DNA of 64,000 nt from Oceaniglobus roseus (GTDB lineage: Bacteria > Pseudomonadota > Alphaproteobacteria > Rhodobacterales > Rhodobacteraceae), in NCBI RefSeq assembly GCF_002869745.1, contig NZ_PNOS01000004.1, positions 62,001 to 126,000 on the forward strand, written 5' to 3'. A program made the position numbers and the translations under genes. Below the pieces are notes generated by a model. It did not search any database and had not been told where the DNA came from. It was given only the letters and a program-made list of their open reading frames with translations. Below, piece by piece: positions 1 through 7,441 of this stretch (position 1 is the first letter of the stretch; every line of letters starts with the position of its first letter).

Positions 1-134
1 GGCCAGCCCACGAAATGCTCGATCGCGAGAAGAATCAGGCAGATGGCGATCACCGCCAGCACCAGCTTGACCCGGCGGGGCGAAGGGGGATGGCGCGCCC
101 ATTGCGCCGCGCGCAGCAGCCAGTGGAGGTTCAT
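1..134 (-). CDS. small membrane protein, 3' end outside window
   Basis: Only the first 44 codons are inside the window. The peptide starts [19 protein letters not shown] and then has one hydrophobic stretch (about residues 23 to 41, [18 protein letters not shown]), so a small inner-membrane protein is likely. The ATG overlaps the hpt stop codon (ATGA, read on the minus strand at 131-134), which implies translational coupling to hpt. I do not recognise a family from this fragment, and function is unknown. The start is well fixed by the overlap; the 3' end lies left of base 1. Confidence 0.7.
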   Translation of the reverse strand, partial: MNLHWLLRAAQWARHPPSPRRVKLVLAVIAICLILLAIEHFVGW

Positions 135-679
135 GCGCCCTCGTCGAGGAAGCGCACCTTGCCGATGAAGGGCAGGTTGCGGTTTCTCTGCGCGTAGTCG
201 ATGCCGTAGCCCACCACGAACTCGTCGGGGATCTCGAAGCCGGTCCAGGTCGCCTTGATGTCGACCTCGCGGCGGGCGGGCTTGTCGAGCAGGGCGATGG
301 TCTCCAGCCGCCGCGGCTCCCGGTTCAGCAGCATCCGCGTGACGTGGAGCAGGGTGAAGCCGGTGTCGACGATGTCCTCGACCACCAGCACGTCGCGCCC
401 GCCGATCTCGCCCCGCAGATCCTTGAGTATCCTGACCTCGCGGCTGCTCTCGGTGGCGTTGCCATAGCTCGACGCCTCCAGGAAATCGACCTCCACGTTC
501 ATGTCGAGCTCGCGCACGAGGTCGGCGATGAACACGAACGAGCCGCGCAGCAGCCCGACGACGACCAGCTTCTCGGTCTCGCCGTAATGCGCCTTGATCT
601 CCTTCGCCAGCGCCTCGATCCGCGCCGCGATGGACTTGGCCGAGATCATCTGGTCGATCGCATAGGCCGGCTGCGCCAT
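131..679 (-). CDS. hpt: hypoxanthine phosphoribosyltransferase
   Basis: A 182-residue purine salvage enzyme that joins hypoxanthine or guanine to PRPP to give IMP or GMP in the cytoplasm. Seen: the N-terminal purine-PRTase signature [20 protein letters not shown], and the PRPP-binding motif [14 protein letters not shown] with its two acidic residues. The length is usual for bacterial Hpt. The start at 679 ([11 protein letters not shown]) was chosen because the frame stays open further upstream only through low-quality sequence overlapping the divergent gene at 746. The stop overlaps the next gene by ATGA. The exact base preference (hypoxanthine or guanine) cannot be read from sequence. Confidence 0.95.
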   Translation of the reverse strand: MAQPAYAIDQMISAKSIAARIEALAKEIKAHYGETEKLVVVGLLRGSFVFIADLVRELDMNVEVDFLEASSYGNATESSREVRILKDLRGEIGGRDVLVVEDIVDTGFTLLHVTRMLLNREPRRLETIALLDKPARREVDIKATWTGFEIPDEFVVGYGIDYAQRNRNLPFIGKVRFLDEGA

Positions 680-745
680 GACGCCCCCTTGATTTATGGT
701 GCCCCATGGCCGACATCGACCCGGACGCCCGGAAACAGATAAGAC

Positions 746-1189
746 ATGCCCACACATCACGAAACCCGAAAGCTGCCCTATACCGCGCAACAGATGTACG
801 ATCTGGTCGCCGACGTCGGCAGCTACCCCGAATTCCTCCCCTGGTGCGCCGCGGCGCGCGTCCGCTCGACCCGGCCCATCGAGGGCGGAGAGGTGATGGA
901 GGCGGACCTGGTGATCTCGTTCAAGGTCTTCCGCGAACGCTTCGCGAGCAAGGTCACGCTGTGGCCCGAGGACATGAAGATCGACACGGAGTACCTGGAC
1001 GGCCCATTCAAGCACATGATCTCGAAGTGGAGCTTCCGGGACGTGGAGGGCGGTTGCGAGGTCGAGTTCTTCGTCGATTTCGAGTTCAAGAACCGGATTT
1101 TGCAGACCGCGGCGGGGATGTTCTTCAACGATGCCATGCAGCGGATCGTGCGCGCCTTCGAACGGCGGGCGGCGGCGCTGCACGGCTGA
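746..1189 (+). CDS. RatA/Coq10-type START domain protein
   Basis: A 147-residue protein of the polyketide cyclase/START family. The beginning [20 protein letters not shown] followed by [14 protein letters not shown] is the hallmark of this family (Coq10 in mitochondria, RatA-named proteins in bacteria). Family knowledge points to a lipid or quinone-binding pocket needed for respiratory quinone function; the toxin name comes from E. coli RatA and is not a safe guide here, since no antitoxin partner (RatB) gene lies beside it. It is divergent from hpt, with 66 bases between starts. It is a single-domain protein of normal length with no signal peptide. Confidence 0.88.
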   Translation: MPTHHETRKLPYTAQQMYDLVADVGSYPEFLPWCAAARVRSTRPIEGGEVMEADLVISFKVFRERFASKVTLWPEDMKIDTEYLDGPFKHMISKWSFRDVEGGCEVEFFVDFEFKNRILQTAAGMFFNDAMQRIVRAFERRAAALHG

Positions 1190-1219
1190 CGGTCGGGTCA
1201 ACGTGCCTTGTGTGGCGCG

Positions 1220-1227
1220 TTAACCAT
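1220..1227 (+). promoter_or_regulatory. possible CtrA half-site
   Basis: TTAACCAT sits in the only AT-rich stretch between the gene ending at 1189 and the small ORF at 1319. The octamer matches the half-site reported for the cell-cycle regulator CtrA in Caulobacter. A second TTAA at N7 spacing is absent, so this is a weak call. Confidence 0.25.
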
Positions 1228-1318
1228 GTATTTGTAATTGCTAACTTTTCCTGAATAAGGCCACGAAGTTTTCACAGTTCGCCGCGCATATGGGAGGGCC
1301 AAACAAGGAGATCGCCAC

Positions 1319-1543
1319 ATGCGCCTCATCATCTGCTCCCCCGCTCCGGCCAAACGCCCTGTGGCCGCCCTGTCGTATCGCGACGCCGACTTCGACTGGG
1401 GCCGCCGCGCCCGTCCCGACACGGTCATGCCGCGCCGGGTTCCGCGCGCCCTGCCGCCGCTGACCCCGCGCCCCGAACGCCGCCGCACGGCCGAGGTGTT
1501 CTGCCTGTTCTCCTATCGCCGGAAACTGGCCGGCGCGGTCTGA
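1319..1543 (+). CDS. small basic protein of unknown function
   Basis: A 74-residue ORF with an AAGGAG ribosome-binding site at 1305-1310, eight bases before the ATG, and consistently G/C-ending codons, so it looks translated. The product is rich in arginine and proline ([18 protein letters not shown] region, residues about 39 to 56) and ends [13 protein letters not shown]. No signal peptide, membrane segment or known domain is visible. It sits alone behind an AT-rich leader (1190-1318) and its last 31 bases overlap the 3' end of the convergent pncC gene. Function unknown. The main doubt is whether it is conserved. Confidence 0.6.
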   Translation: MRLIICSPAPAKRPVAALSYRDADFDWGRRARPDTVMPRRVPRALPPLTPRPERRRTAEVFCLFSYRRKLAGAV

Positions 1544-2022
1544 GCGCCGTCGCCCAGGGCCTCCAGCAGCAGCGCCAGCGCGAAGTCCACGCTGCTGCGC
1601 CGGACCTCGGCGCGGCCGATGGCGCCGAAGTCGCGGGTCCAGGTCTGCGGCTGGGTGCCGGTGCGCGCCAGTCCGAAGCAGACCCGGCCCTCGGGCTTGG
1701 ACTCCGATCCGCCGGGGCCCGCGATGCCGGTGATCGACACCGCGAGATCCGCCGCCGACCAGGCCAGCGCACCTTCGGCCATCTCGCGCGCCACCGGTTC
1801 GCTGACCGCGCCGTGCTGGGTGAGGGTGGTTTCCGAGACGCCCAGCATCTCGACCTTGGCGGCGTTGGAATAGGTGACAAAGCCCCGTTCGAACACCTCG
1901 GACGAGCCGGGAATCTCGGTGATCGCCCCCGCCAGAAGCCCTCCAGTGCAGCTTTCGGCGGTGGCCACCATCATGCGGGCGGCGCGCGCCTTCTGAAGCA
2001 GGGTCTCGGCGGAAAGGGTCAC
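1513..2022 (-). CDS. pncC: CinA-family nicotinamide-nucleotide amidohydrolase
   Basis: A 169-residue stand-alone CinA C-terminal domain protein. The family deamidates nicotinamide mononucleotide to nicotinate mononucleotide, feeding pyridine nucleotide recycling. Seen: the diagnostic [21 protein letters not shown] (first 20 residues of it at about 21 to 40), with the catalytic Ser/Cys region, and later [10 protein letters not shown]. The length is normal for the short form, without the N-terminal MoaB-like domain of full CinA. The start is a GTG at 2022 overlapping the pgpA stop (GTGA), so it is translationally coupled as the last gene of the ispDF-pgpA-pncC unit. The 3' end overlaps a convergent small ORF. 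Confidence 0.92.
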   Translation of the reverse strand: MTLSAETLLQKARAARMMVATAESCTGGLLAGAITEIPGSSEVFERGFVTYSNAAKVEMLGVSETTLTQHGAVSEPVAREMAEGALAWSAADLAVSITGIAGPGGSESKPEGRVCFGLARTGTQPQTWTRDFGAIGRAEVRRSSVDFALALLLEALGDGAQTAPASFRR

Positions 2023-2513
2023 ATCAGCACTCCATGGGCAATGGCCGCCGCAAGGGCGGTGACGACGGCCGCGGCGACACCGGCCAGCACATCGTCAAGC
2101 ATCACGCCGTGGAAATCGTTCCGCCGGTCGGCGCGGCCGATGGGACCGGGCTTCCAGATGTCGAAAAGGCGGAACATCAGGAAGGCGCCGATCCAGCCGG
2201 GCCAGAGCCGCTCGGGCGCGGCTCCCGTCATCTGCACGCCGAGGACGATCGGCAGCAGCGCGATCCACTGTCCCACCACTTCGTCGATGACGATTTCCGA
2301 GGGGTCGTGGTTCGCCTTTCCCGCCGTCTCGACCCGCGTCGCCCAGAGCCCGGCGGCATAGGCGGCGACGATGGCGGGCAGGAACAGCCAGAGGCCGCCG
2401 GCGACGATCAGAAGATAGGCGAGCGGCAGCGCGGCGAGCGAGCCCCAGGTGCCCGAGGCGGGGCGCAGGTGGCCGATGCCGCAGACGGTGGCGACCAGAT
2501 GCGACAGCCTCAT
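2019..2513 (-). CDS. pgpA: phosphatidylglycerophosphatase A
   Basis: A 164-residue integral membrane phosphatase that removes phosphate from phosphatidylglycerophosphate to make phosphatidylglycerol. Seen: an early [12 protein letters not shown] hydrophobic segment, the family acidic motif [28 protein letters not shown], and the late [12 protein letters not shown] helix. About four membrane segments are expected. The start at 2513 overlaps the ispDF stop by ATGA, and its stop overlaps the pncC start by GTGA, so the three genes are a tightly coupled unit. The length and motif order are typical. Confidence 0.93.
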   Translation of the reverse strand: MRLSHLVATVCGIGHLRPASGTWGSLAALPLAYLLIVAGGLWLFLPAIVAAYAAGLWATRVETAGKANHDPSEIVIDEVVGQWIALLPIVLGVQMTGAAPERLWPGWIGAFLMFRLFDIWKPGPIGRADRRNDFHGVMLDDVLAGVAAAVVTALAAAIAHGVLM

Positions 2514-3649
2514 GGCGTCACCAGCGTGACGGTGGCGAGCGCGGCGATGCCTTCGCCCCGCCCGGTGAAGCCCAGCCGCTCGGACGTGGTGGCCTTGACC
2601 GAGACGCGACCTTGCTCGAGTCCCATGATGCGCGCCATCTCGGCCTGCATCGCCGCGGCGTGGGGCCCGATCTTCGGCGCCTCGCAGACCAGCGTGCAAT
2701 CGGCATTGGAGATGCGGAACCCGCGCTGCGCCGCAAGTTCGACTGCATGGGTCAGGAAGATGTGCGAGGCGGCGCCCTTCCACTGCGGATCGGACGGCGG
2801 GAAGTGGCGGCCGATGTCGCCCTCGGCCAGCGCGCCGTAGATCGCATCGGTCACGGCATGTATCCCCACGTCGGCGTCCGAATGGCCGAGCAGGGCTTGG
2901 TCGTGGGGGACGCGAACGCCGCAGAGCGTGACGTGGTCCCCCGGGCAGAAGGCGTGCACGTCGAAACCGTTGCCGGTGCGGATGTCCATGGTGCGCTCCA
3001 GGATTCGGGCCGCGCGGGTGAAGTCGGCCTCGGTGGTGATCTTCAGGTTATCCTCGTCCCCGTCGACGATGGCAACCGGAAGACCGGCGGCATGGGCCAC
3101 GGCCACGTCGTCGGCCGCCATGCCGGGGTGGTTGCGATGGGCGGCGAGGATCGCGGCCAGGTGGAAGCCCTGCGGGGTCTGTGCGCGGAACAGGCCCTCC
3201 CGGTCCTGCAATCCACGGACCTTTCCCGCGGCGCCCTGCCACAGGGCGTCGGTGACGGGCAGGGCCGGCGCCGCGCCGGGCGAGGTGTCGAGCACGGCGC
3301 AGACCCTGGCGATCAGCGCCTGGCTGACGAGGGGGCGGGCGGCGTCGTGGATCAGCACCCGCTCGACGCCCAACCGCTCCAGCGCCTCCAGCCCGGCGCG
3401 CACGCTCTCGCCCCGGCTTGCGCCGCCGGGCACCGCGCTGACCTCGGGCAGGGCGGTATAGCCCGGAGCAAGGCCCATGTCCTCGGGGTGGAGCACCAGC
3501 ACGACGTGACAGACGCCGGGTGCCCCGCGGAAGGCGTCGAGCGTGCGCGCCAGCACCACCCGGCCGCAAAGGTCGCGCCACTGCTTCGGGACCGGCCCGC
3601 CCACCCGCGTGCCCCGTCCCGCGGCCACGATCACCGCCGCTGTCGTCAT
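2510..3649 (-). CDS. ispDF: bifunctional IspD/IspF isoprenoid enzyme
   Basis: A 379-residue fusion of two enzymes of the non-mevalonate isoprenoid pathway. The N-terminal half (about 1 to 220) is the 4-diphosphocytidyl-2-C-methyl-D-erythritol synthase IspD, shown by [19 protein letters not shown] and [12 protein letters not shown]. The C-terminal half (about 225 to 379) is the 2,4-cyclodiphosphate synthase IspF, shown by [35 protein letters not shown] and the ending [14 protein letters not shown]. Such IspDF fusions are common in alphaproteobacteria, where IspE acts on the intermediate between them. I took the start [11 protein letters not shown] at 3649; an in-frame ATG at 3691 would add 14 residues without family support. 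First gene of the ispDF-pgpA-pncC unit. Confidence 0.95.
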   Translation of the reverse strand: MTTAAVIVAAGRGTRVGGPVPKQWRDLCGRVVLARTLDAFRGAPGVCHVVLVLHPEDMGLAPGYTALPEVSAVPGGASRGESVRAGLEALERLGVERVLIHDAARPLVSQALIARVCAVLDTSPGAAPALPVTDALWQGAAGKVRGLQDREGLFRAQTPQGFHLAAILAAHRNHPGMAADDVAVAHAAGLPVAIVDGDEDNLKITTEADFTRAARILERTMDIRTGNGFDVHAFCPGDHVTLCGVRVPHDQALLGHSDADVGIHAVTDAIYGALAEGDIGRHFPPSDPQWKGAASHIFLTHAVELAAQRGFRISNADCTLVCEAPKIGPHAAAMQAEMARIMGLEQGRVSVKATTSERLGFTGRGEGIAALATVTLVTP

Positions 3650-3750
3650 CCTGCCGTCCCCGCGCTGTGGCCGCGGTGCGGCCCGCGGCATCTTCGGTAA
3701 CTACGTCATGGCGATTCCGGTCACAATGCAAAGCGCCGGGGCGGCGCATC

Positions 3751-3767
3751 TGCACTTTTTTTGTGCA
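3751..3767. promoter_or_regulatory. NtrC-like binding site 1
   Basis: TGCACTTTTTTTGTGCA is a perfect TGCAC-N7-GTGCA inverted repeat, the half-site sequence and spacing of classic NtrC sites (enteric consensus TGCAC-YANNNTG-GTGCA). It lies 128 bases before the chosen dusB start, in the divergent region between ispDF and dusB-ntrBC. This suggests autoregulation of the ntr operon. Binding itself is inferred. Confidence 0.6.
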
Positions 3768-3853
3768 GCGGAAGATTACCCTGCCTTCCGGGACGATTCG
3801 GCGATGACGCCGGTTTGCGTTTCGGCGCCGTCGGCGATAGCAGTTCAGGCAAT

Positions 3854-3870
3854 TGCACAACGATTGAGCA
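3854..3870. promoter_or_regulatory. NtrC-like binding site 2
   Basis: TGCACAACGATTGAGCA fits TGCAC-N7-GTGCA with one mismatch in the ten half-site bases. Its start is 103 bases from the start of the first box, close to ten helical turns, so both would lie on one DNA face. It ends eight bases before the GTG proposed for dusB. Confidence 0.45.
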
Positions 3871-3878
3871 ACGACGCC

Positions 3879-4853
3879 GTGACGCGCACCCTCTTCGACA
3901 CTCCCGTCCTGCTGGCCCCCATGGCCGGCATCACCGACCTGCCGTTCCGCCGCCTGGTCGCAGGCTTCGGCGCGGGTCTCGTCGTCAGCGAGATGGTGGC
4001 AAGCCAGGAGATGGTTCAGGCCAAGCCCGGCATGCGCGAGAAGGCGGAGCTGGGCTTCGGCGAGGCGCGGACGGCGGTGCAGCTGGCGGGGCGCGAGGCG
4101 CACTGGATGGCCGAGGCCGCGCGGATGGTCGAGGCGAACGGGGCCGAGGTCATCGACATCAACATGGGCTGCCCGGCGAAGCGGGTGGTCAACGGCTATT
4201 CCGGCTCGGCGCTGCTGAAGGATCTCGACCACGCGCTCGGGCTGATCGAGGCGGTGGTGGGCGCGGTAAAGGTGCCGGTGACGCTGAAGACCCGGCTCGG
4301 CTGGGACGACGCGCTGCTGAACGCCCCCGAGCTCGCGCGGCGGGCCGAGGCGGCGGGGGTGCGGATGATCACGATCCACGGCCGCACCCGCTGCCAGTTC
4401 TACACCGGCCGCGCCGACTGGGCGGCGATCCGGGCGGTGGTGGACGCGGTGTCGGTGCCGGTGATCGCCAACGGCGACATCCGCAACGCCGACGACGCCC
4501 GCGACGCGCTCAGGCTTTCGGGCGCGGCGGGCGTGATGATCGGGCGGGGCGCGCAGGGCGTGCCGTGGCGGCTGTCCGAGGTCGCGGCATCGCTCACCGG
4601 CGCGCCCGCGCCCGAGGTGCCGACCGGCGCGGCGCTGGCCGACCTCGTGGCGGGACACTACGCAGCGGCGCTGTCCTTCTACGGCCGCGACCTCGGCGCG
4701 AAGGTCGTGCGCAAGCACCTCGGCTGGTACATGGACCATGCGGGCACCGAGCCCGCGTTGCGCAGGCGCGTGCTGACGGCGGCCCCCGGGCAGGTGCCCG
4801 CGCTGCTGCCCGACGCCATGGCCGAGGGCCAGGCGAAGGCGCTCGCCGCATGA
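3879..4853 (+). CDS. dusB: tRNA-dihydrouridine synthase B (NifR3)
   Basis: A flavin enzyme that reduces specific uridines in tRNA to dihydrouridine. Seen: the entry motif VLLAPMAGITDLPFRRL, the catalytic-cysteine motif INMGCPAKRVVNGYSGSALL, and the FMN phosphate-binding region VIANGDIRNADDARDAL...GVMIGRGAQG. With the GTG start at 3879 (VTRTLFDTPVLL) the protein has 324 residues, the usual family length. The frame is open further upstream (ATGs at 3709 and 3804), but that stretch carries the two NtrC-like boxes and has poor codon use. First gene of the ntr operon, as nifR3 is in Rhodobacter; its stop overlaps the ntrB start by ATGA. Confidence 0.92.
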   Translation: MTRTLFDTPVLLAPMAGITDLPFRRLVAGFGAGLVVSEMVASQEMVQAKPGMREKAELGFGEARTAVQLAGREAHWMAEAARMVEANGAEVIDINMGCPAKRVVNGYSGSALLKDLDHALGLIEAVVGAVKVPVTLKTRLGWDDALLNAPELARRAEAAGVRMITIHGRTRCQFYTGRADWAAIRAVVDAVSVPVIANGDIRNADDARDALRLSGAAGVMIGRGAQGVPWRLSEVAASLTGAPAPEVPTGAALADLVAGHYAAALSFYGRDLGAKVVRKHLGWYMDHAGTEPALRRRVLTAAPGQVPALLPDAMAEGQAKALAA

Positions 4854-5935
4854 GCGCGCTGTCCGAGTCGCTCTGGACATCGCTGCCGCTGCCCGCGCTG
4901 CTGCTCGATCCCGGCGACATGATTTCCGAGATCAACCCCGCCGCCGAGCAGTTCCTGAACGCCTCCGCCCGCTCCATGCGCGGCGCCCCGGTGTTCGACC
5001 GCCTCGCCATCGACGCGCCGCTGGAAGAGGCGTTCACCCGCGTCCGCCGCGACCAGGGGGCCCTGTTCATCAACAACGTCGACGTCGGCACCGGCCAGCG
5101 TCCGCCGGTCCAGTGCAACGTCCAGATCGGCCCGATGATCGGCATGCCGGGCTTCGTGCTGGTCCTGCTGGAGCCGCGCCAGATCGCCGACCGGCTGGGG
5201 CGCGCCTACCAGGTGCAGACCTCGGCGCGCTCGGCCATCGGCATGGCCGAGATGCTGGCCCACGAGATCAAGAACCCGCTCGCCGGCATCACCGGGGCGG
5301 CGCAGCTCCTGTCCATGGGGCTGTCGGGCGAGGATCTGGAACTGACCGACCTGATCGTGATGGAGAGCCGCCGCATCGTCGCGCTGCTGGACCAGGTGGA
5401 GCAGTTCGGCAACCTCCGCCCGCCGCTGAAGAAGGCGATCAACATCCACGACCTGCTGGACCGTGCCCGCAAGACGGCGATGGTCGGCTTCGCCGGGCAC
5501 ATGCGGATGACCGAGGAATACGACCCCTCGCTGCCGCCGACCTTCGTGGACGCCGACCAGCTGCTCCAGGTGTTCCTGAACCTGCTCAGGAACGCGACCG
5601 GGGCCGCGGGCCCCGAGGGCGGCACGATCACGCTTCGCACCTTCTACGACCTGTCGCTGCGCCTGCGCCGCAAGGACGGCGGCGACGGGGCGCTGCCGCT
5701 CCAGGTCGAGATCATCGACGACGGCCCGGGCCTGCCGCCCGAGATCGCCGCCGACATCTTCGAACCCTTCGTCTCGGGCCGCGAGAACGGCACCGGCCTG
5801 GGTCTGGCTCTGGTCAGCAAGATCATCTCCGAGCATAACGGCTGGATCTCGGTTGATTCCGTGCCGGGGCACACCGTATTCAGGTTGTCCCTGCCGGTCG
5901 CACCGAAGGACGCGCGCGACGGGGACGAGGCATGA
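4850..5935 (+). CDS. ntrB: nitrogen sensor histidine kinase NtrB
   Basis: A 361-residue cytoplasmic kinase that phosphorylates NtrC under nitrogen limitation and is normally controlled by the PII protein. Domains in order: a PAS-like sensor (about 10 to 120), a dimerisation and phosphoacceptor helix with His138 in [19 protein letters not shown], and an ATP-binding domain with N-box [12 protein letters not shown]1 [19 protein letters not shown] and G2 [14 protein letters not shown]. No membrane segment is present, as expected for NtrB. The start overlaps the dusB stop by ATGA, and ntrC follows after 37 bases. Confidence 0.95.
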   Translation: MSALSESLWTSLPLPALLLDPGDMISEINPAAEQFLNASARSMRGAPVFDRLAIDAPLEEAFTRVRRDQGALFINNVDVGTGQRPPVQCNVQIGPMIGMPGFVLVLLEPRQIADRLGRAYQVQTSARSAIGMAEMLAHEIKNPLAGITGAAQLLSMGLSGEDLELTDLIVMESRRIVALLDQVEQFGNLRPPLKKAINIHDLLDRARKTAMVGFAGHMRMTEEYDPSLPPTFVDADQLLQVFLNLLRNATGAAGPEGGTITLRTFYDLSLRLRRKDGGDGALPLQVEIIDDGPGLPPEIAADIFEPFVSGRENGTGLGLALVSKIISEHNGWISVDSVPGHTVFRLSLPVAPKDARDGDEA

Positions 5936-5972
5936 CCCGACACATCCGTACTCTTGCAAGGACCAACGACTG

Positions 5973-7340
5973 ATGGATGGAACCGTACTTGTCGCCGACG
6001 ACGACCGCACGATCCGCACCGTGTTGACCCAGGCGCTGACCCGGGCGGGGTGCAAGGTGCATGCGACCTCCTCCATGGTCACGCTGATGCGCTGGGTCGA
6101 GGAGGGGAAGGGCGACCTGGTGATCTCCGACGTCATCATGCCCGACGGCAACGGGCTGGAAGCGCTGCCGAAGATCGCGGTGGAACGTCCCGGCCTGCCG
6201 GTGATCGTCATTTCCGCCCAGAACACCATCATGACGGCGATCCAGGCCGCCGAGGCCGATGCCTACGACTACCTGCCGAAACCCTTCGACCTGCCCGACC
6301 TGATGAAGCGCGCCGCCCGCGCGCTGGAGGTCAAGCGCCGCGCGCCCCCGCCGAAGCCCGCGAAGACCGGCCTGCCCAGCGACGACCTGCCGCTGGTGGG
6401 CCGCACGCCCGCGATGCAGGCGCTCTACCGTCTGGTCGCGCGGGTGATGAACACCGACCTCGCCGTGCTCATCATCGGCGAATCCGGCACCGGCAAGTCG
6501 CTGATCGCCCGGGCCATCCACGACTTCTCGGACCGGCGCACGCAGCCCTTCGTCGTCGCGGGGGTCTCGGACCTCGCCACGATGGAAGGCCCGGCGCAGA
6601 TCATCGCCAAGGCGCGGGGCGGCTCGATCCTGTTCGACGAGGTGGGCGACCTCGACGAGGACGCGCAGGCGCGGATCGTTCGGATGCTCGACAGCTTCAC
6701 CGACAACGCGCCGCGGATCATGGCCTCGTCCCAGGCGAACCTCGCCGCGAAGATGGAGAACGGGCAGTTCCGGCAGGACCTGTTCTACCGCCTCGGCGGC
6801 GTTACCCTGTCGGTGCCGGCCCTGCGCGAGCGGGTGGACGACATCCCGCTGCTGACCGAGCATTTCCTGAAGCGGGCCGAGCGCGACGGCAACACCTCGC
6901 GCCGCTTCTCGAACGACGCGATGGAGCTGATCCGCGCCTACAGCTGGCCCGGCAACGTCCGCCAGCTGGAGAACACTGTGCGCCGGATCATGGTGACGGG
7001 CGTCGAGGAAGAGATCAGCCGCGCCGAGACCGAGGCGGTGCTCGGCAACCAGCCGGCGATGGAACCGCTCGTCGGCGGCGGCGAGGGCGAGAAGCTCTCG
7101 GGCTCGGTCAGCAAGCACCTGAAGCGGTATTTCGACCTGCACGGCGGGCTTCTGCCGCCGCCGGGCCTCTACCAGCGGATCCTGCGCGAGGTCGAAGGCC
7201 CGCTGATCGAGATCGCGCTGGATGCCACCGGCGGAAACCAGGCGAAATGCGCCGATCTGCTGGGCATCAACCGGAACACGCTCAGAAAGAAGATCACCGA
7301 CCTCGATATTCGCGTGACACGGCGCCGCAAGTTGATGTAA
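5973..7340 (+). CDS. ntrC: nitrogen response regulator NtrC, Rhodobacter type
   Basis: A 455-residue activator of nitrogen-limitation genes. Domains: a receiver (1 to about 115) with phosphoacceptor Asp53 in [10 protein letters not shown], an AAA+ ATPase with Walker A GESGTGKS at 169-176 and Walker [13 protein letters not shown], and a C-terminal Fis-type helix-turn-helix ([20 protein letters not shown]). The GAFTGA loop that touches sigma-54 in ordinary NtrC is absent: the sequence runs from [20 protein letters not shown] straight into the Walker B region. This is the known hallmark of Rhodobacter NtrC, which activates sigma-70 promoters. It probably binds the two boxes upstream of dusB. Confidence 0.95.
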   Translation: MDGTVLVADDDRTIRTVLTQALTRAGCKVHATSSMVTLMRWVEEGKGDLVISDVIMPDGNGLEALPKIAVERPGLPVIVISAQNTIMTAIQAAEADAYDYLPKPFDLPDLMKRAARALEVKRRAPPPKPAKTGLPSDDLPLVGRTPAMQALYRLVARVMNTDLAVLIIGESGTGKSLIARAIHDFSDRRTQPFVVAGVSDLATMEGPAQIIAKARGGSILFDEVGDLDEDAQARIVRMLDSFTDNAPRIMASSQANLAAKMENGQFRQDLFYRLGGVTLSVPALRERVDDIPLLTEHFLKRAERDGNTSRRFSNDAMELIRAYSWPGNVRQLENTVRRIMVTGVEEEISRAETEAVLGNQPAMEPLVGGGEGEKLSGSVSKHLKRYFDLHGGLLPPPGLYQRILREVEGPLIEIALDATGGNQAKCADLLGINRNTLRKKITDLDIRVTRRRKLM

Positions 7341-7441
7341 AACCGCAACAGAATGTGTGGCCCTCCGGCGTCAGTCGGGGCGAGACCACCAGATAGAGCG
7401 GTACGGCGCGCAAAGCGCCACATCAAATTGGGGGTAAACCC

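Noticed and set aside
746-1189. A toxin of a RatAB toxin-antitoxin module
   Set aside because: The protein is in the START/Coq10 family and no RatB-like gene is adjacent; a quinone-related role is more likely.
131-1201. A 356-codon minus-strand frame that extends hpt upstream to 1201
   Set aside because: The extra part overlaps the RatA-like gene on the other strand and has no family similarity; hpt begins at 679.
3709-3878. Longer dusB versions starting at ATG 3709 or 3804
   Set aside because: These would make the protein 25 or more residues longer than the family and would code through both NtrC-like boxes.
3768-3878. A sigma-54 promoter (GG-N10-GC) for dusB-ntrBC
   Set aside because: No good match near the NtrC boxes, and this NtrC lacks the sigma-54 contact loop.
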